A DNA stretch of 30,551 bases from Athalassotoga sp049965695 (GCF_049965695.1 NZ_JBMFWB010000022.1:1-30551); one strand, 5' to 3'; numbered from the stretch's first letter, positions 1-9,633 are shown. Made by a program: numbers and translations. The notes: generated by a model from the letters alone, not told the origin.

Positions 1-1
1 A

Positions 2-625
2 GGGCCATCCGGAGGGTGTATACCGGAGGAATATTTGGATACGCCGATAGATTACGACTCATTGACGAGTTTAGGGACGATAATGGGTTCTGGCGGGATG
101 ATAGTGATGGACGAAGACACATGCATGGTGGATGTGGCGAGGTTCTTTTTGCAGTTCACGGCGGACGAATCTTGCGGCAAATGCACGCCATGCAGAGAAG
201 GCACATATGAAATGCTTCAAATCTTGGATAAAATCGTCAACGGCGAGGGGACAATGGAAGATATAGACATGCTTGAAAAAATTTCAAGAGTTGTTTCAAA
301 AACCGCCCTTTGCGGACTTGGGCAGACTGCGCCGAACCCTGTTTTATCCACGTTAAGGTATTTCAGAGACGAATACGAAGCGCACGTGAAAGAAAAGAGA
401 TGTCCTGCGAAATCGTGCAAAGCGTTGATAGCCTACAGGATAGATCCAGCCAAATGTACGGGATGCACGGCGTGTGCGAGGGCGTGTCCTACCGGAGCGA
501 TAACGGGCGAGATAAAGAAGGTTCATACGATAGATCAGGAGAAATGCATAAAGTGCGGAAGTTGCTATGAAGTGTGCAGGTTCGATGCAGTCGAAAAGGT
601 TGATGCCTTTGTTGTGGTAAAATAA
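2..625 (+). CDS. NuoF/HydB-like iron-sulfur flavoprotein subunit, C-terminal part (5' end outside window)
   Basis: The frame is open from base 2, so only the C-terminal ~207 residues are present. The visible part contains the NuoF [4Fe-4S] signature SCGKCTPCREGT with the later ligand in TALCGLGQ, followed by a two-cluster ferredoxin domain (CTGCTACARACP and CIKCGSCYEVC). This order, NuoF core plus C-terminal 2[4Fe-4S] domain, is typical of HydB of trimeric electron-bifurcating [FeFe] hydrogenases, of HndC-type NADP-reducing hydrogenase subunits and of related NADH:ferredoxin enzymes. It would oxidise NAD(P)H through FMN and pass electrons along Fe-S clusters in the cytoplasm. The partner subunits (NuoE/HydC and HydA-like) would lie upstream and are not visible, so hydrogenase cannot be separated from another bifurcating complex. 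mnmE follows after 15 nt. The TTG at 35 is an internal Leu codon, not a start. Confidence 0.88.
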   Translation, partial: GPSGGCIPEEYLDTPIDYDSLTSLGTIMGSGGMIVMDEDTCMVDVARFFLQFTADESCGKCTPCREGTYEMLQILDKIVNGEGTMEDIDMLEKISRVVSKTALCGLGQTAPNPVLSTLRYFRDEYEAHVKEKRCPAKSCKALIAYRIDPAKCTGCTACARACPTGAITGEIKKVHTIDQEKCIKCGSCYEVCRFDAVEKVDAFVVVK

Positions 626-640
626 ATCGGTGATAAGATC

Positions 641-1939
641 ATGGAAAACGATACAATAGTGGCAATTGCGACTCCACCCGGAAAATCAGCAATTGGGATC
701 ATCCGTGTAAGTGGAACGGATGCTTTTGATATTGTTCAAAAACATGTCAAGAAAATTCTAAAAGAAAGGTATGCCATTCACGCTGATTTTGAAGTTGACG
801 GTAAAATACTCGACGATACGATAGTCATTCCATACAAAGGGCCAAAAACTTACACCGGTGAGGACATGGTTGAGATTTCTTTTCATGGAAACTGGATCAT
901 ACTTTCCTCTGCCCTTAAAGCACTTGTGGATTCTGGCGCGAGGATGGCAGAAAACGGTGAATTCACAAAAAGGGCTTTTCTTAACGGAAAGATGGATTTG
1001 ACTCAAGCGGAAGCGGTTGAAGAAATTGTTGATTCCACAAGTCTTTCGGGAGTCGAAAGTGCAAGAAAAGTCATCGATGGCAATCTAAACAAAGAGATAT
1101 TAAGGATAAGAGAGGAACTTTTGAAAATTTCTTCTGAGATAGAGGTAAGGATAGATTACCCGGAAGAATTTGAAAATGAAGAAAGATATGATTTCGATCT
1201 TAACCCAATCATCGAAGATCTCGATCGAATGCTTTCAACTTACAATCCAGCAAGAGTTGCGATAGAAGGTGTAAAAGTTGCGCTTTTTGGTGATGTAAAC
1301 GTTGGGAAATCTTCCATATTGAATGCCTTAGTGGGTTTTGATCGCGCAATTGTAACTCCGATCCCGGGAACAACGAGAGACATCGTTGAGGCTGAGACTT
1401 TCATCAACAATCTAAAAGTCAAGATCATCGATACGGCGGGTATAAGAAACACCGAAGATGAAATTGAGAAAATCGGAATAGAACGTGCAATTGCCGCGAT
1501 AAAAAATGCCGACATAAAAGTTTACGTCTTAGACGCAACGCATGAAGGCTATGATGACTTAAAGATTAAATCCGATATAAAGGTTTTGAACAAAGTCGAT
1601 TTAGTAGACAGAAATGTGCGTGGAGCGATTAAAGTTTCGGCAAAGACAGGCTACGGAATCGAAAATCTCAAATCCGAAATCGAGCAAATGACAAAAAGCA
1701 CAATCGAAAAACTCAATTCATCTCAATCCGTTTTGATCGCTCAGAGACAGTATTCTATCGTAAAAAACTCAATTCAGGAGTTAAAAAAAGCGGTCGAGGC
1801 GAAATCTTTCGGTTATCCCATAGATGTAATTGCAGTCAACATAAGAAATGCCATAACGCAATTTGATCTTTTAACCGGTCGCGTTTACGTTGATGATCTG
1901 CTCGACAAGATATTTTCGAATTTTTGTGTTGGAAAATGA
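641..1939 (+). CDS. mnmE: tRNA modification GTPase MnmE (TrmE)
   Basis: MnmE works with MnmG to install the (carboxymethyl)aminomethyl group on C5 of wobble uridine in tRNAs, using a folate-derived carbon. The N-terminal tetrahydrofolate-binding domain starts with DTIVAIATPPGKSAIGIIRVSG. The G domain shows P-loop GDVNVGKS at about residues 217-224, the IPGTTRD switch, DTAGIR, NKVD and SAKTG. The protein ends in FCVGK, whose Cys matches the conserved C-terminal cysteine of the family. At 432 residues it is slightly shorter than the usual ~450. The ATG at 641 is preceded by CGGTGAT. It follows the hydrogenase-like gene and precedes gltX, probably in one transcript that ends with cysS. Confidence 0.96.
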   Translation: MENDTIVAIATPPGKSAIGIIRVSGTDAFDIVQKHVKKILKERYAIHADFEVDGKILDDTIVIPYKGPKTYTGEDMVEISFHGNWIILSSALKALVDSGARMAENGEFTKRAFLNGKMDLTQAEAVEEIVDSTSLSGVESARKVIDGNLNKEILRIREELLKISSEIEVRIDYPEEFENEERYDFDLNPIIEDLDRMLSTYNPARVAIEGVKVALFGDVNVGKSSILNALVGFDRAIVTPIPGTTRDIVEAETFINNLKVKIIDTAGIRNTEDEIEKIGIERAIAAIKNADIKVYVLDATHEGYDDLKIKSDIKVLNKVDLVDRNVRGAIKVSAKTGYGIENLKSEIEQMTKSTIEKLNSSQSVLIAQRQYSIVKNSIQELKKAVEAKSFGYPIDVIAVNIRNAITQFDLLTGRVYVDDLLDKIFSNFCVGK

Positions 1940-1953
1940 ATGGAGGAATTGTA

Positions 1954-3396
1954 ATGGAAATTAGAACCCGTTTCGCACCAAGTCCGACAGGTTATCTGCA
2001 TGTGGGAGGAGCAAGGACAGCCCTGTTTTCTTTTCTTTACGCCCGCAAGCACGGAGGTAAGTTCATTTTAAGAATTGAAGATACGGATCTCGAAAGGTCT
2101 GAAAGAATTTTTGAAGATCAACTTCTCGATGATCTTAAATGGCTTGGACTCAATTGGGATGAAGGACCTGATACGGATGGTTCGTATGGCCCTTACAGAC
2201 AAAGCGACAGACTTGAAGTTTATCGCAAGTTTGCAAATAAACTTGTCGAAGAAGGGAAGGCTTACGAAGTTTACGCCGAACCTGACGATATAGGAAAATT
2301 AAGAGAAGAGATACTTTCAAAGTCTCAAGCCCCACATTACACAAGAGAGATGTTGGAAAAACTTTCAACAGAAAAAATCGGCGAATACAAAATGTCCGGT
2401 AAAAAACCGGCGATATACTTTTCTATGCCAAGAAAAGATTGGATACTCAACGATCTTGTGAAAGGAGACGTTAATTTCACTGAAGATTCAACTGGCGATT
2501 TTGCGATAATGAGATCGAGCGGACTTCCAACTTACAACTTTGCCGTTGTTGTAGATGATGCTCTTATGAAAATCACACATGTCATACGCGGAGACGATCA
2601 CCTTTCAAATACCGTAAAGCAAATGGCCCTTTACGAATCTTTCGGCTTTCCGTTGCCCGCATTTGCGCATCTCTCTACGATTCTTGGTCCCGACAGAACA
2701 AGATTGAGCAAAAGACACGGATCGACATCTGTCGGAGAATACAGAAAACGTGGATTTCTTCCAGAAGCGCTTGTAAATTATCTGGCACTTCTCGGATGGT
2801 CACATCCGGAACAAAAGGAGATGATGTCCATCGAAGAGATGGAAAAGCTTTTCGATCTTGATAGAGTCTCCAAAAATCCTGCTGTCTACGATGAAAAGAA
2901 ATTGACATGGATGAACGGGAGATACATAAGAGAGGTATCTGACGAAAGACTTTACGAAACTTCGAAACCCTTTATAGTGCCTAAAATGTTTTCTGAAGAA
3001 GAATATGTCTCAAACAAAAAATGGATAATTCATGCTATAAAATCTTTAAAAACAGAACTCGAAGAACTGTCACAGTTATCCGAAAAGATGGAAATCTTCT
3101 TCGTGAAGCCGGAAGTCGATCATGATCTGTTCGTAACCGTTGAAAAATCAGGCGTTGTTCAGGCATACAAGGTGCTTATAGACCTTTACGAATCGATAGA
3201 CGACTGGAACGTGGAAAAGATAACGGAAGCGACGAAGAAAGCGGTCAAAGATTCCAAAATCAAAGCATCCGATTTTTATCATCCTTTAAGAAAAATTCTT
3301 ACCGGAAAAGAATCAGGGCCAGATCTTGTTGAGTTCATCTTTTTAATTGGAAGAGAAAATACAATAGCAAGGTTAAGGAAATTTTTGGAGGGATAG
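1954..3396 (+). CDS. gltX: Glutamyl-tRNA synthetase
   Basis: This enzyme charges tRNA-Glu (or tRNA-Gln in organisms using the amidotransferase route) with glutamate in the cytoplasm. The class I signatures are clear: the HIGH region is PSPTGYLHVGGART near the N-terminus and the KMSKS equivalent is RLSKRHG. The chosen ATG at 1954 follows GGAGG and gives 480 residues, normal for bacterial GluRS. An ATG-like extension to 1924 would overlap mnmE and adds no conserved sequence. Thermotogota often carry two GltX paralogues with different tRNA specificity, and the sequence alone does not tell which this is. cysS starts 1 nt after the stop, and its Shine-Dalgarno sequence lies inside the gltX 3' end, so the two are translationally linked. 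Confidence 0.96.
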   Translation: MEIRTRFAPSPTGYLHVGGARTALFSFLYARKHGGKFILRIEDTDLERSERIFEDQLLDDLKWLGLNWDEGPDTDGSYGPYRQSDRLEVYRKFANKLVEEGKAYEVYAEPDDIGKLREEILSKSQAPHYTREMLEKLSTEKIGEYKMSGKKPAIYFSMPRKDWILNDLVKGDVNFTEDSTGDFAIMRSSGLPTYNFAVVVDDALMKITHVIRGDDHLSNTVKQMALYESFGFPLPAFAHLSTILGPDRTRLSKRHGSTSVGEYRKRGFLPEALVNYLALLGWSHPEQKEMMSIEEMEKLFDLDRVSKNPAVYDEKKLTWMNGRYIREVSDERLYETSKPFIVPKMFSEEEYVSNKKWIIHAIKSLKTELEELSQLSEKMEIFFVKPEVDHDLFVTVEKSGVVQAYKVLIDLYESIDDWNVEKITEATKKAVKDSKIKASDFYHPLRKILTGKESGPDLVEFIFLIGRENTIARLRKFLEG

Positions 3397-3397
3397 A

Positions 3398-4762
3398 ATG
3401 AAAATATACAACACTTTAAGTGGTCAAAAAGAAGAGTTTGTCCCTCTCAATCCTAATGCAGTCAAAATGTACGTTTGCGGTCCCACAGTTTACAACCTTA
3501 TTCACGTTGGAAATGCAAGACCCGCGGTAGTTTTTGATGCTTTCAGAAGATACCTCGAATACAGAGGTTATTCGGTAATATACGTTCAAAATTTCACGGA
3601 TGTCGATGACAAAATAATAAAAGCCGCAAATATCGAAGGGGTCGATCCAAAGGTAATAGGAGACAGATATGTTGCCGAATACTTCAAAGATGCCTGTGAA
3701 TTAGGTATACAACCGGCCACCTATCATCCAAGAACCACAAACTTTATAGAACAAATTAAAGAATTCGTTCTGGAACTTGAAAAAAAGCATTTCGCCTACC
3801 AAAGAAGCTCTGACGTTTACTTCGATGTGAGTGCTTTTCCTTCTTATGGAGCACTTTCACATAGAAATCCTTCGGATATGCGTTCGGGCGCACGTGTTGA
3901 AATAAACGAAAATAAAGATGATCCGTTGGATTTTGTACTTTGGAAAGGATCGAAAGCGGGGGAACCAAAATGGGAAAGTCCGTGGGGTGACGGAAGACCA
4001 GGATGGCACATAGAATGCTCATCCATGTCAAAAACTTTGCTTGGTGACGCTTTTGACATTCATGCCGGCGGAAACGATCTCATCTTTCCGCACCATGAAG
4101 ACGAAAGGGCACAGACAGAAGCGCTAACCGGCAAAAAATGGGTAAACTATTGGATGCATAATGGCATGATTTCTGTAAAAGATGAAAAGATGTCAAAATC
4201 GATAGGCAATATTTTTACAGTCAGAGAGGCTTTAAAAACTTACGGTAAGAATGCCATAAGGATGTATCTGCTCTCGAAACATTACAGAAGCCCAATAGAA
4301 TTTTCTTCTGATAGAATGGAAGAGGCAAAAACGGCTTATTCGAGGATAGCAAGGGTGATGGAAGAGATCGAAAAAAAGGTTGGAAAAGACTTTCGGATCA
4401 CGGAAGACGAATTCGTCAAAGATCAAAAAGCGAAGATGATAGAGGTTTTAGACGATGATTTCAACACGCCTCAGGCTTTATCGATTATCTTCGATCTCGT
4501 CAAAGATATCATTTCCACCGGAAATGTGGAAAGAATGAAAAGTGTCAAAGTGCTTGTAGATGAATGGAATTACTTTTTGGGATTCGATTTTGAGCCAGAT
4601 CGTAAAAATGTCGATGATTTCATAGAACTTGAGTTAAAATTAAGAAATGACGCAAGAATGAGAAAAGATTACGCTCAATCTGATGAGATAAGAAAAAAAC
4701 TTGAAGAACTTGGAATCGAGATCATGGATCTGCCCGAAGGCACACGTTGGAGATGGAAATAG
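3398..4762 (+). CDS. cysS: Cysteinyl-tRNA synthetase
   Basis: This class I aminoacyl-tRNA synthetase joins cysteine to tRNA-Cys. The HIGH-type motif lies in CGPTVYNLIHVGNARP at about residues 27-42, and KMSKSIGN is present downstream. The zinc-site residues that discriminate cysteine are visible: the Cys of CGPTVY, the Cys in WHIECSSMS, and the His/Glu cluster in FPHHEDE. Length (454) is typical. GGAGGGATAGA at the end of gltX supplies the ribosome binding site. It is the last plus-strand gene of the group. The next gene, polC, converges on it with only 22 nt between stops, and I see no convincing intrinsic terminator there. Confidence 0.96.
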   Translation: MKIYNTLSGQKEEFVPLNPNAVKMYVCGPTVYNLIHVGNARPAVVFDAFRRYLEYRGYSVIYVQNFTDVDDKIIKAANIEGVDPKVIGDRYVAEYFKDACELGIQPATYHPRTTNFIEQIKEFVLELEKKHFAYQRSSDVYFDVSAFPSYGALSHRNPSDMRSGARVEINENKDDPLDFVLWKGSKAGEPKWESPWGDGRPGWHIECSSMSKTLLGDAFDIHAGGNDLIFPHHEDERAQTEALTGKKWVNYWMHNGMISVKDEKMSKSIGNIFTVREALKTYGKNAIRMYLLSKHYRSPIEFSSDRMEEAKTAYSRIARVMEEIEKKVGKDFRITEDEFVKDQKAKMIEVLDDDFNTPQALSIIFDLVKDIISTGNVERMKSVKVLVDEWNYFLGFDFEPDRKNVDDFIELELKLRNDARMRKDYAQSDEIRKKLEELGIEIMDLPEGTRWRWK

Positions 4763-4784
4763 CCGTCTGCATTATGTGCTGCGC

Positions 4785-7700
4785 TCAGATCAAAGTTATC
4801 TGATCCTTTTCCGGCAGATCGTGTAAAGCACCTAAATCTTTGAGAATTTGAAGGTGATTTTTATTCAAAATTGTCCTGGCCTTCAGATCTGCGACGGAAC
4901 TGAATGGCCTTATTTTTCTTTCCTCTTCTATCGATGAGGCAACCTTTTCGCCCAGACCTGGCACTTTGTTCAACGGTATTCTTAGCGCGTCTCCTTCTAT
5001 TTCAAATTTGTTCGAAGAAGATTTGAATATATCTATTCCTATGAATTTAAAACCTCTCAAAAACATTTCTTTCGCGACATCGAGAACGCTTTCTTTTGCC
5101 CTTTCTTTTACGTTGTCAGCACCTTCGTTTTGAATTCTTTTGATTTCTCTGTTAACAAAATCAAGGCCTTCGTATGCTATTTTTATGTCAAATTCCTCCC
5201 CTTTTATGGTGAAATAAGCGGCATAAAATGCCAGAGGATGATGTATTTTGAAATAGGCTATTCTGAATGCCATGCTGACGTACGCCGCGGCGTGGGCTTT
5301 TGGGAAAAGATATCTTATTTTCTGACACGATTCGATGTACCAATCTGGAACATCGTGATCTTTCATGATCTTTATATCCTCATCTTTCAATCCCTTGCCT
5401 TTTCTCACCTTTTCCATTATGCCGAAAGCCGATGAGTTATCTATTCCTTTCTTTATCAAATAAAGCATTATATCGTCTCGGCACGCTATAACGGTTTCAA
5501 GTGTTGCCTTCTGTGATTTTATGACACTTTGAGCGTTGTTTGACCAAACATCAGTACCATGGGACAAACCCGATATCCTTACAAGGTCTCCGAAAGATTT
5601 AGGTCGTGTTTCAACGAGCATCTGCTTGACAAATTGAGTCCCGAATTCCGGTATGCCAACGGTACCGACATCATGATCAAAATCACTTTTTGAAATTTTA
5701 AGAGGCTTTATAGAAGAGAAGATTTCCAAAGTTTCCCGATCGTTCATCGGGATCGTCATAGGATCTATTTCGGTGATTTCTTTAAGCATTTTCATGGTTG
5801 TTGGATCATCGTGACCAAGTATATCGAGTTTCACAAGCGTATCGTGAATCGATTGATAATCGAAATGAGTTGTCACAACATCGCTACTCGTATCATTTGC
5901 CGGTCTTTGAACGGCTGTGAACTGGTGAATGTCAAGATCTTTGGGCACTATCATAAGACCACCAGGATGCTGGCCAGTTGTTCTTTTGACTCCTGTAAGC
6001 ATGAAGGCGTAATAATCCATTTCGGCTTTGTTCATCTTTTCGCCCGTTTTTTCGACGTATCCTTTTACAAATCCATAAGCCGTCCTCTCCGCTATTGTCG
6101 ATATCGTGCCAGCCCTGAAAACATGATCGTGGCCAAAAAGTTCTTCTATGAATTTATGGCCAATTGATTGATAATCACCGGAGAAATTAAGATCTATATC
6201 AGGCACCTTATCACCTTTAAAACCCATAAAGGTCTCAAATGGTATGTTTTGACCATCGGATATCATCGTCGATCCACATTCGGGACAACGTTTTAATGGC
6301 AGATCGTAACCTGATTCTTGCGAATCATCAAATTCAAAATGATGACACTTTGGACAGTAATAATGGGGTGGAAGCGGATTAACTTCGGTTATTCCAAGCA
6401 TAGTTGCGACAAATGAAGAACCGACAGAACCTCTTGATCCCACCACGTAACCGTCAGACTTTGATTTTTCTACCAATTTTTTTGCAATAAGGTAGAGTAC
6501 GGCATAACCGTTGTCTATTATGGATTTCAATTCACGTTCTATTCTTTGATAAACCGGTTCCGGAAGAGGATCACCGTATTTCTTTTTGGCATTTGCATAT
6601 GCCTCTTCTTTTATAAGGTTTTCAGCATTTTCTATCTTTGGAGTGTGAAGTACCTTATCCACTATTTGAATTTTCTCTATTTTGCTTGCTATCATCCTTG
6701 TGTTATCCACAACGATTCGTTTGCAAATTTCATCTGCATTTTCCATATCTCCGTAAATTTCATGGGCTGCTTTGATCATTTCATCCGTTGTTCTGAGGTA
6801 AAGGGCAGGCTGTTTTTCAAAATCTTTGTAATCTTGAGCACCCATAAGTATAGATCTCACCTTTGCATCTTCGGGGTTCAAGAAATGCACATCTCCCGTC
6901 ATCACAACGGGTATCGAAAGTGAATCTCCGAGCGCGTAAACTTTTCTGTAAAAGTTTTTAAGCAATTCTTTGCTTATTTCTCTGTCATTTGCTTCATCAC
7001 TTATGACGTCAAGTGGCATAACTTCCAAAAAATCATAAAATGAAGCAATCTGGATCAGTTCATCTTCACTTGCACCGCCAAAATAATTTTGAGCAAGTTC
7101 ACCGGAAGTACACGCTGATCCGAGCAGTAAACCTTCTCTGTGTTTTTCAAGCAGCGATTTCGGAACTCTTGGCTTTGATTTAAAAAATTCAATATGAGAC
7201 TTACTTACAATTTTGTAAAGATTAACAAGACCAACTCGATCTTTTACAAGTATTGTGGCATGGTTCGAACGCAAACTTCCGATGTTAACGTTCTTCGAAA
7301 GCGCGTTAAGTTTATCAAAAGTTTGAACTCCTTTACGTTCGGCCATTTCCAGCAATTTGATGAAAACCTGTGCCGTTATAGATGCATCATCAAGCGCCCT
7401 GTGATGGTTGAAATCTCCAAGAGAAAGTGCTTTAACGACTTTTTCAAGTCCATAAGATGGAATCGAGATAAGCGCTTTTGACATTTGTAAGGTATCTATG
7501 TAAGGTAAATTTACATCGATACCCAAAGATCTTGCCGTTTCTCTCAAAAACCTGTAATCGAAATCGGCGTTATGGGCAACAAGAACAGATCCTTCTATGA
7601 ATTTCAAAAAATCGGGAAGGACTTCTTTTATAGAAGGAGCATTTTCAACCATTTCATCCGTAATTCCGGTTATATCATGTGATTTTTGCGTTATGGATTT

Positions 7701-8915
7701 TTGTGGTTTGACGAGAGTCGAAAATTCACCCGCGATCCGCATGTTTTCTATTTTAACGGCGCCTATTTCTATTATTTCATCTTCAACTGCGTTAAGACCG
7801 GTTGTCTCGAAATCCACGACGACTATTTTGGATGTCTTAATATTTTCCTTTGATTTGCCGTTTCTGAAAATCTTGCTTGAATCATCGACAAGATATGCTT
7901 CCATGCCGTAAATAGGTTTTATCCCATATTTCAAACCCATTTGTTCGAATTGAGGGAATGATTGAACCACACCGTGGTCCGTCACAGCCACGGCATCATG
8001 GCCCCATTTTTTCAACAATTCAAAAAGCGATTTGGGATCGACAAGCCCATCCATCGCAGACATGGTTGTATGCAAATGTAATTCAACTCTTTTAATTGAA
8101 GCGTTATCTTGACGCATCTCCGGTTCCCATTTATCTATCGATTTGGCCATCAAAACCGTTTCATGTGTGAACTTATCTTCCTGTACTTTACCAGAAACGA
8201 TGCAATAATCAGGTATACCATCCGAAAATGACGAAGCAAGCGTCCCGAAGGCTTTACATGTGATAGCCGCGGTGCCGTCGAAAATGCCGAAAGAAAGTAT
8301 TGAATTTTTTCCATTTCTGTAATCAAATGAGAAAGTCTTCCCGGCTATCCAATAACTTCTTCCCACTTCGAGGTTGTTTATTTTTTCCACATTTGTAACT
8401 TTTTTTGTGGATTGTTTTTTCACGTTGACTTTATCTTTCGTCTGCGATACGGGAATTTTCATGACATCTTCAAGAGACATTTCTTGTTTTGAAGGAGAGA
8501 CGGCAATTTCGAGAGACTTCCCCGGGAAAAAGTCTGAAACTATTTTGTCGATCATGTGTTTTGATCCGTTAACGCTTATTCTGTCACGAACATAATCATT
8601 CGAAACTTCTATTCTGATCTTTTCTCCGTCAAATTTAACATCATCGAGTACACCGTCAAGAATTCCTATATTTTTTTTAAGTTCAACTGAAAGTGCTTTT
8701 ACCTTCTCTTGAGGATCAAAAGATTTAAAAGTCACCGATAACCCAAAATATTTATAAAATATGGCGTCTTTCTCAATTGATTCGGGGAATTTATCGACTA
8801 AAAACTCTATTTTTGAATCTGTTATATTTATTCCTTCTATTTTGAACGTCTCGGGAGAAATTTCAAATTCTTCAAAGAAAAGATTTTGATTGAATTCCGA
8901 CATTTTGTAGTTCAT
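4785..8915 (-). CDS. polC: DNA polymerase III subunit alpha, PolC type
   Basis: This is the replicative polymerase of the Gram-positive/Thermotogota class with a built-in proofreading exonuclease. Domains, in order, are: N-terminal region; OB fold at about residues 175-265; PHP start HLHTTMS near 280; DnaQ-like exonuclease from VVVDFETTGL (near 365) inserted in the PHP region; the remainder of PHP (TGDVHF); RGSVGSS; a four-Cys zinc module (CPKC then CPEC, about 854-882); catalytic PDIDLNF near 905; and helix-hairpin-helix-like C-terminal sequence (KVPGLGEKVASSI). I chose ATG 8915 because GAGGGTGAT lies just upstream and 14 nt separate it from the ruvC stop. The longer start at 8954 would overlap ruvC. 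Length is 1376 residues. It is cotranscribed with ruvC. Confidence 0.96.
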   Translation of the reverse strand: MNYKMSEFNQNLFFEEFEISPETFKIEGINITDSKIEFLVDKFPESIEKDAIFYKYFGLSVTFKSFDPQEKVKALSVELKKNIGILDGVLDDVKFDGEKIRIEVSNDYVRDRISVNGSKHMIDKIVSDFFPGKSLEIAVSPSKQEMSLEDVMKIPVSQTKDKVNVKKQSTKKVTNVEKINNLEVGRSYWIAGKTFSFDYRNGKNSILSFGIFDGTAAITCKAFGTLASSFSDGIPDYCIVSGKVQEDKFTHETVLMAKSIDKWEPEMRQDNASIKRVELHLHTTMSAMDGLVDPKSLFELLKKWGHDAVAVTDHGVVQSFPQFEQMGLKYGIKPIYGMEAYLVDDSSKIFRNGKSKENIKTSKIVVVDFETTGLNAVEDEIIEIGAVKIENMRIAGEFSTLVKPQKSITQKSHDITGITDEMVENAPSIKEVLPDFLKFIEGSVLVAHNADFDYRFLRETARSLGIDVNLPYIDTLQMSKALISIPSYGLEKVVKALSLGDFNHHRALDDASITAQVFIKLLEMAERKGVQTFDKLNALSKNVNIGSLRSNHATILVKDRVGLVNLYKIVSKSHIEFFKSKPRVPKSLLEKHREGLLLGSACTSGELAQNYFGGASEDELIQIASFYDFLEVMPLDVISDEANDREISKELLKNFYRKVYALGDSLSIPVVMTGDVHFLNPEDAKVRSILMGAQDYKDFEKQPALYLRTTDEMIKAAHEIYGDMENADEICKRIVVDNTRMIASKIEKIQIVDKVLHTPKIENAENLIKEEAYANAKKKYGDPLPEPVYQRIERELKSIIDNGYAVLYLIAKKLVEKSKSDGYVVGSRGSVGSSFVATMLGITEVNPLPPHYYCPKCHHFEFDDSQESGYDLPLKRCPECGSTMISDGQNIPFETFMGFKGDKVPDIDLNFSGDYQSIGHKFIEELFGHDHVFRAGTISTIAERTAYGFVKGYVEKTGEKMNKAEMDYYAFMLTGVKRTTGQHPGGLMIVPKDLDIHQFTAVQRPANDTSSDVVTTHFDYQSIHDTLVKLDILGHDDPTTMKMLKEITEIDPMTIPMNDRETLEIFSSIKPLKISKSDFDHDVGTVGIPEFGTQFVKQMLVETRPKSFGDLVRISGLSHGTDVWSNNAQSVIKSQKATLETVIACRDDIMLYLIKKGIDNSSAFGIMEKVRKGKGLKDEDIKIMKDHDVPDWYIESCQKIRYLFPKAHAAAYVSMAFRIAYFKIHHPLAFYAAYFTIKGEEFDIKIAYEGLDFVNREIKRIQNEGADNVKERAKESVLDVAKEMFLRGFKFIGIDIFKSSSNKFEIEGDALRIPLNKVPGLGEKVASSIEEERKIRPFSSVADLKARTILNKNHLQILKDLGALHDLPEKDQITLI

Positions 8916-8929
8916 CTTATCACCCTCGA

Positions 8930-9412
8930 TTACAAAATCTGATGTGCATGACATATTGCAATGGCAAGTGCGTCCGCTGCATCGTCAGGCTTCGGGATTT
9001 TATCCATTTTAAGGATTACCCTTACCATTTCTTGAACCTGTCTTTTAGTTGCCTTTCCGTAGCCGGTAACTGCCATCTTAACTTCCATCGGAGTATATTC
9101 GTATATGATCGTTTTTGCTTCTTCAAGTGCCAGTATTATCACACCTCTTGCTTCCCCAACGAAAATGGCAGTCGTGACGTTTCTAAAAAAGTAAAGTTCT
9201 TCCACAGCACTTTCAGTCGGCTGATAAATTTTTATAAGTTTTGAGATTTCCTCGTATATTTCCACAAGCCTTTTAGAGAGCGATGCCTGAGGATCGGTTT
9301 TTATTATGCCATATTCCAAAATTTTTTCTTCATTTCCATCAACATCGATAAGACCGTAACCGACCATCCCAAATCCCGGATCTATTCCTAAAATTCTTCT
9401 CTTTTCTCTCAT
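8930..9412 (-). CDS. ruvC: Holliday junction resolvase RuvC
   Basis: RuvC is a homodimeric endonuclease that resolves Holliday junctions together with RuvAB. The N-terminal RNase H-like strand LGIDPGFGMVGYGLI carries the first catalytic Asp. EELYF near residue 70 supplies the Glu, and the C-terminal PDDAADALAIAICH supplies the last Asp pair. At 160 residues it has normal length. The start ATG has no Shine-Dalgarno sequence; instead a TATAAT box ends 7 nt upstream, which suggests a leaderless transcript. polC follows 14 nt downstream on the same strand, so recombination repair and replication genes share a promoter here. Confidence 0.95.
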   Translation of the reverse strand: MREKRRILGIDPGFGMVGYGLIDVDGNEEKILEYGIIKTDPQASLSKRLVEIYEEISKLIKIYQPTESAVEELYFFRNVTTAIFVGEARGVIILALEEAKTIIYEYTPMEVKMAVTGYGKATKRQVQEMVRVILKMDKIPKPDDAADALAIAICHAHQIL

Positions 9413-9419
9413 CGAAGGT

Positions 9420-9425
9420 ATTATA
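9420..9425 (-). promoter_or_regulatory. -10 box (TATAAT) of ruvC, leaderless configuration
   Basis: On the minus strand TATAAT is followed by 7 nt and then the ruvC ATG. With the usual 6-8 nt between -10 and +1, transcription would begin at or next to the start codon. No clear -35 TTGACA is visible 16-18 nt upstream. Confidence 0.55.
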
Positions 9426-9582
9426 CATTTAAGAGTTTAGACTTTCCTCACGATGATGTAAAGAGTTTGAGAATTAAGGAATTAACATTCCCCCAAATGA
9501 AAACAGATCTACCAAAAACATCAAAGTTGTTATCAAACAAAGAAGTACACTTGTTGAACTTCAAATGTGAAATATATGGAAA

Positions 9583-9633
9583 GAATCAGAGACTGCTCCG
9601 GCTCTGAGGAGGTGCCCTACGCATTCGTTTTTT
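9583..9633 (-). repeat. Short degenerate copy (D) of the intergenic inverted-repeat element
   Basis: Read on the minus strand, this 51-bp piece has the left-end pattern CGAATGC and the right-end pattern GCCGGAGCAG followed by GATTC, with GGGCACCT between, as in the larger copies at 17930, 20549 and 29390. Most of the interior is missing. It lies in the otherwise empty 9413-9653 gap, downstream of the ftsQ-like gene. Its CAGAG/CTCTG stem may help end that transcript. The rest of the gap shows no convincing gene. Confidence 0.45.

Noticed and set aside
4785..4806. TCAGAT/ATCTGA hairpin at the cysS-polC convergence as a terminator
   Set aside because: Short 6-bp stem overlapping the polC stop with no T tract on either strand.
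5130..8595. Several plus-strand ORFs of 70-125 codons opposite polC
   Set aside because: All lie antisense within the well-supported polC frame, lack ribosome binding sites and show no family motifs.
9497..9607. Small plus-strand ORF of about 36 codons between ruvC and the ftsQ-like gene
   Set aside because: No ribosome binding site, no recognisable sequence, and its end falls in repeat remnant D.
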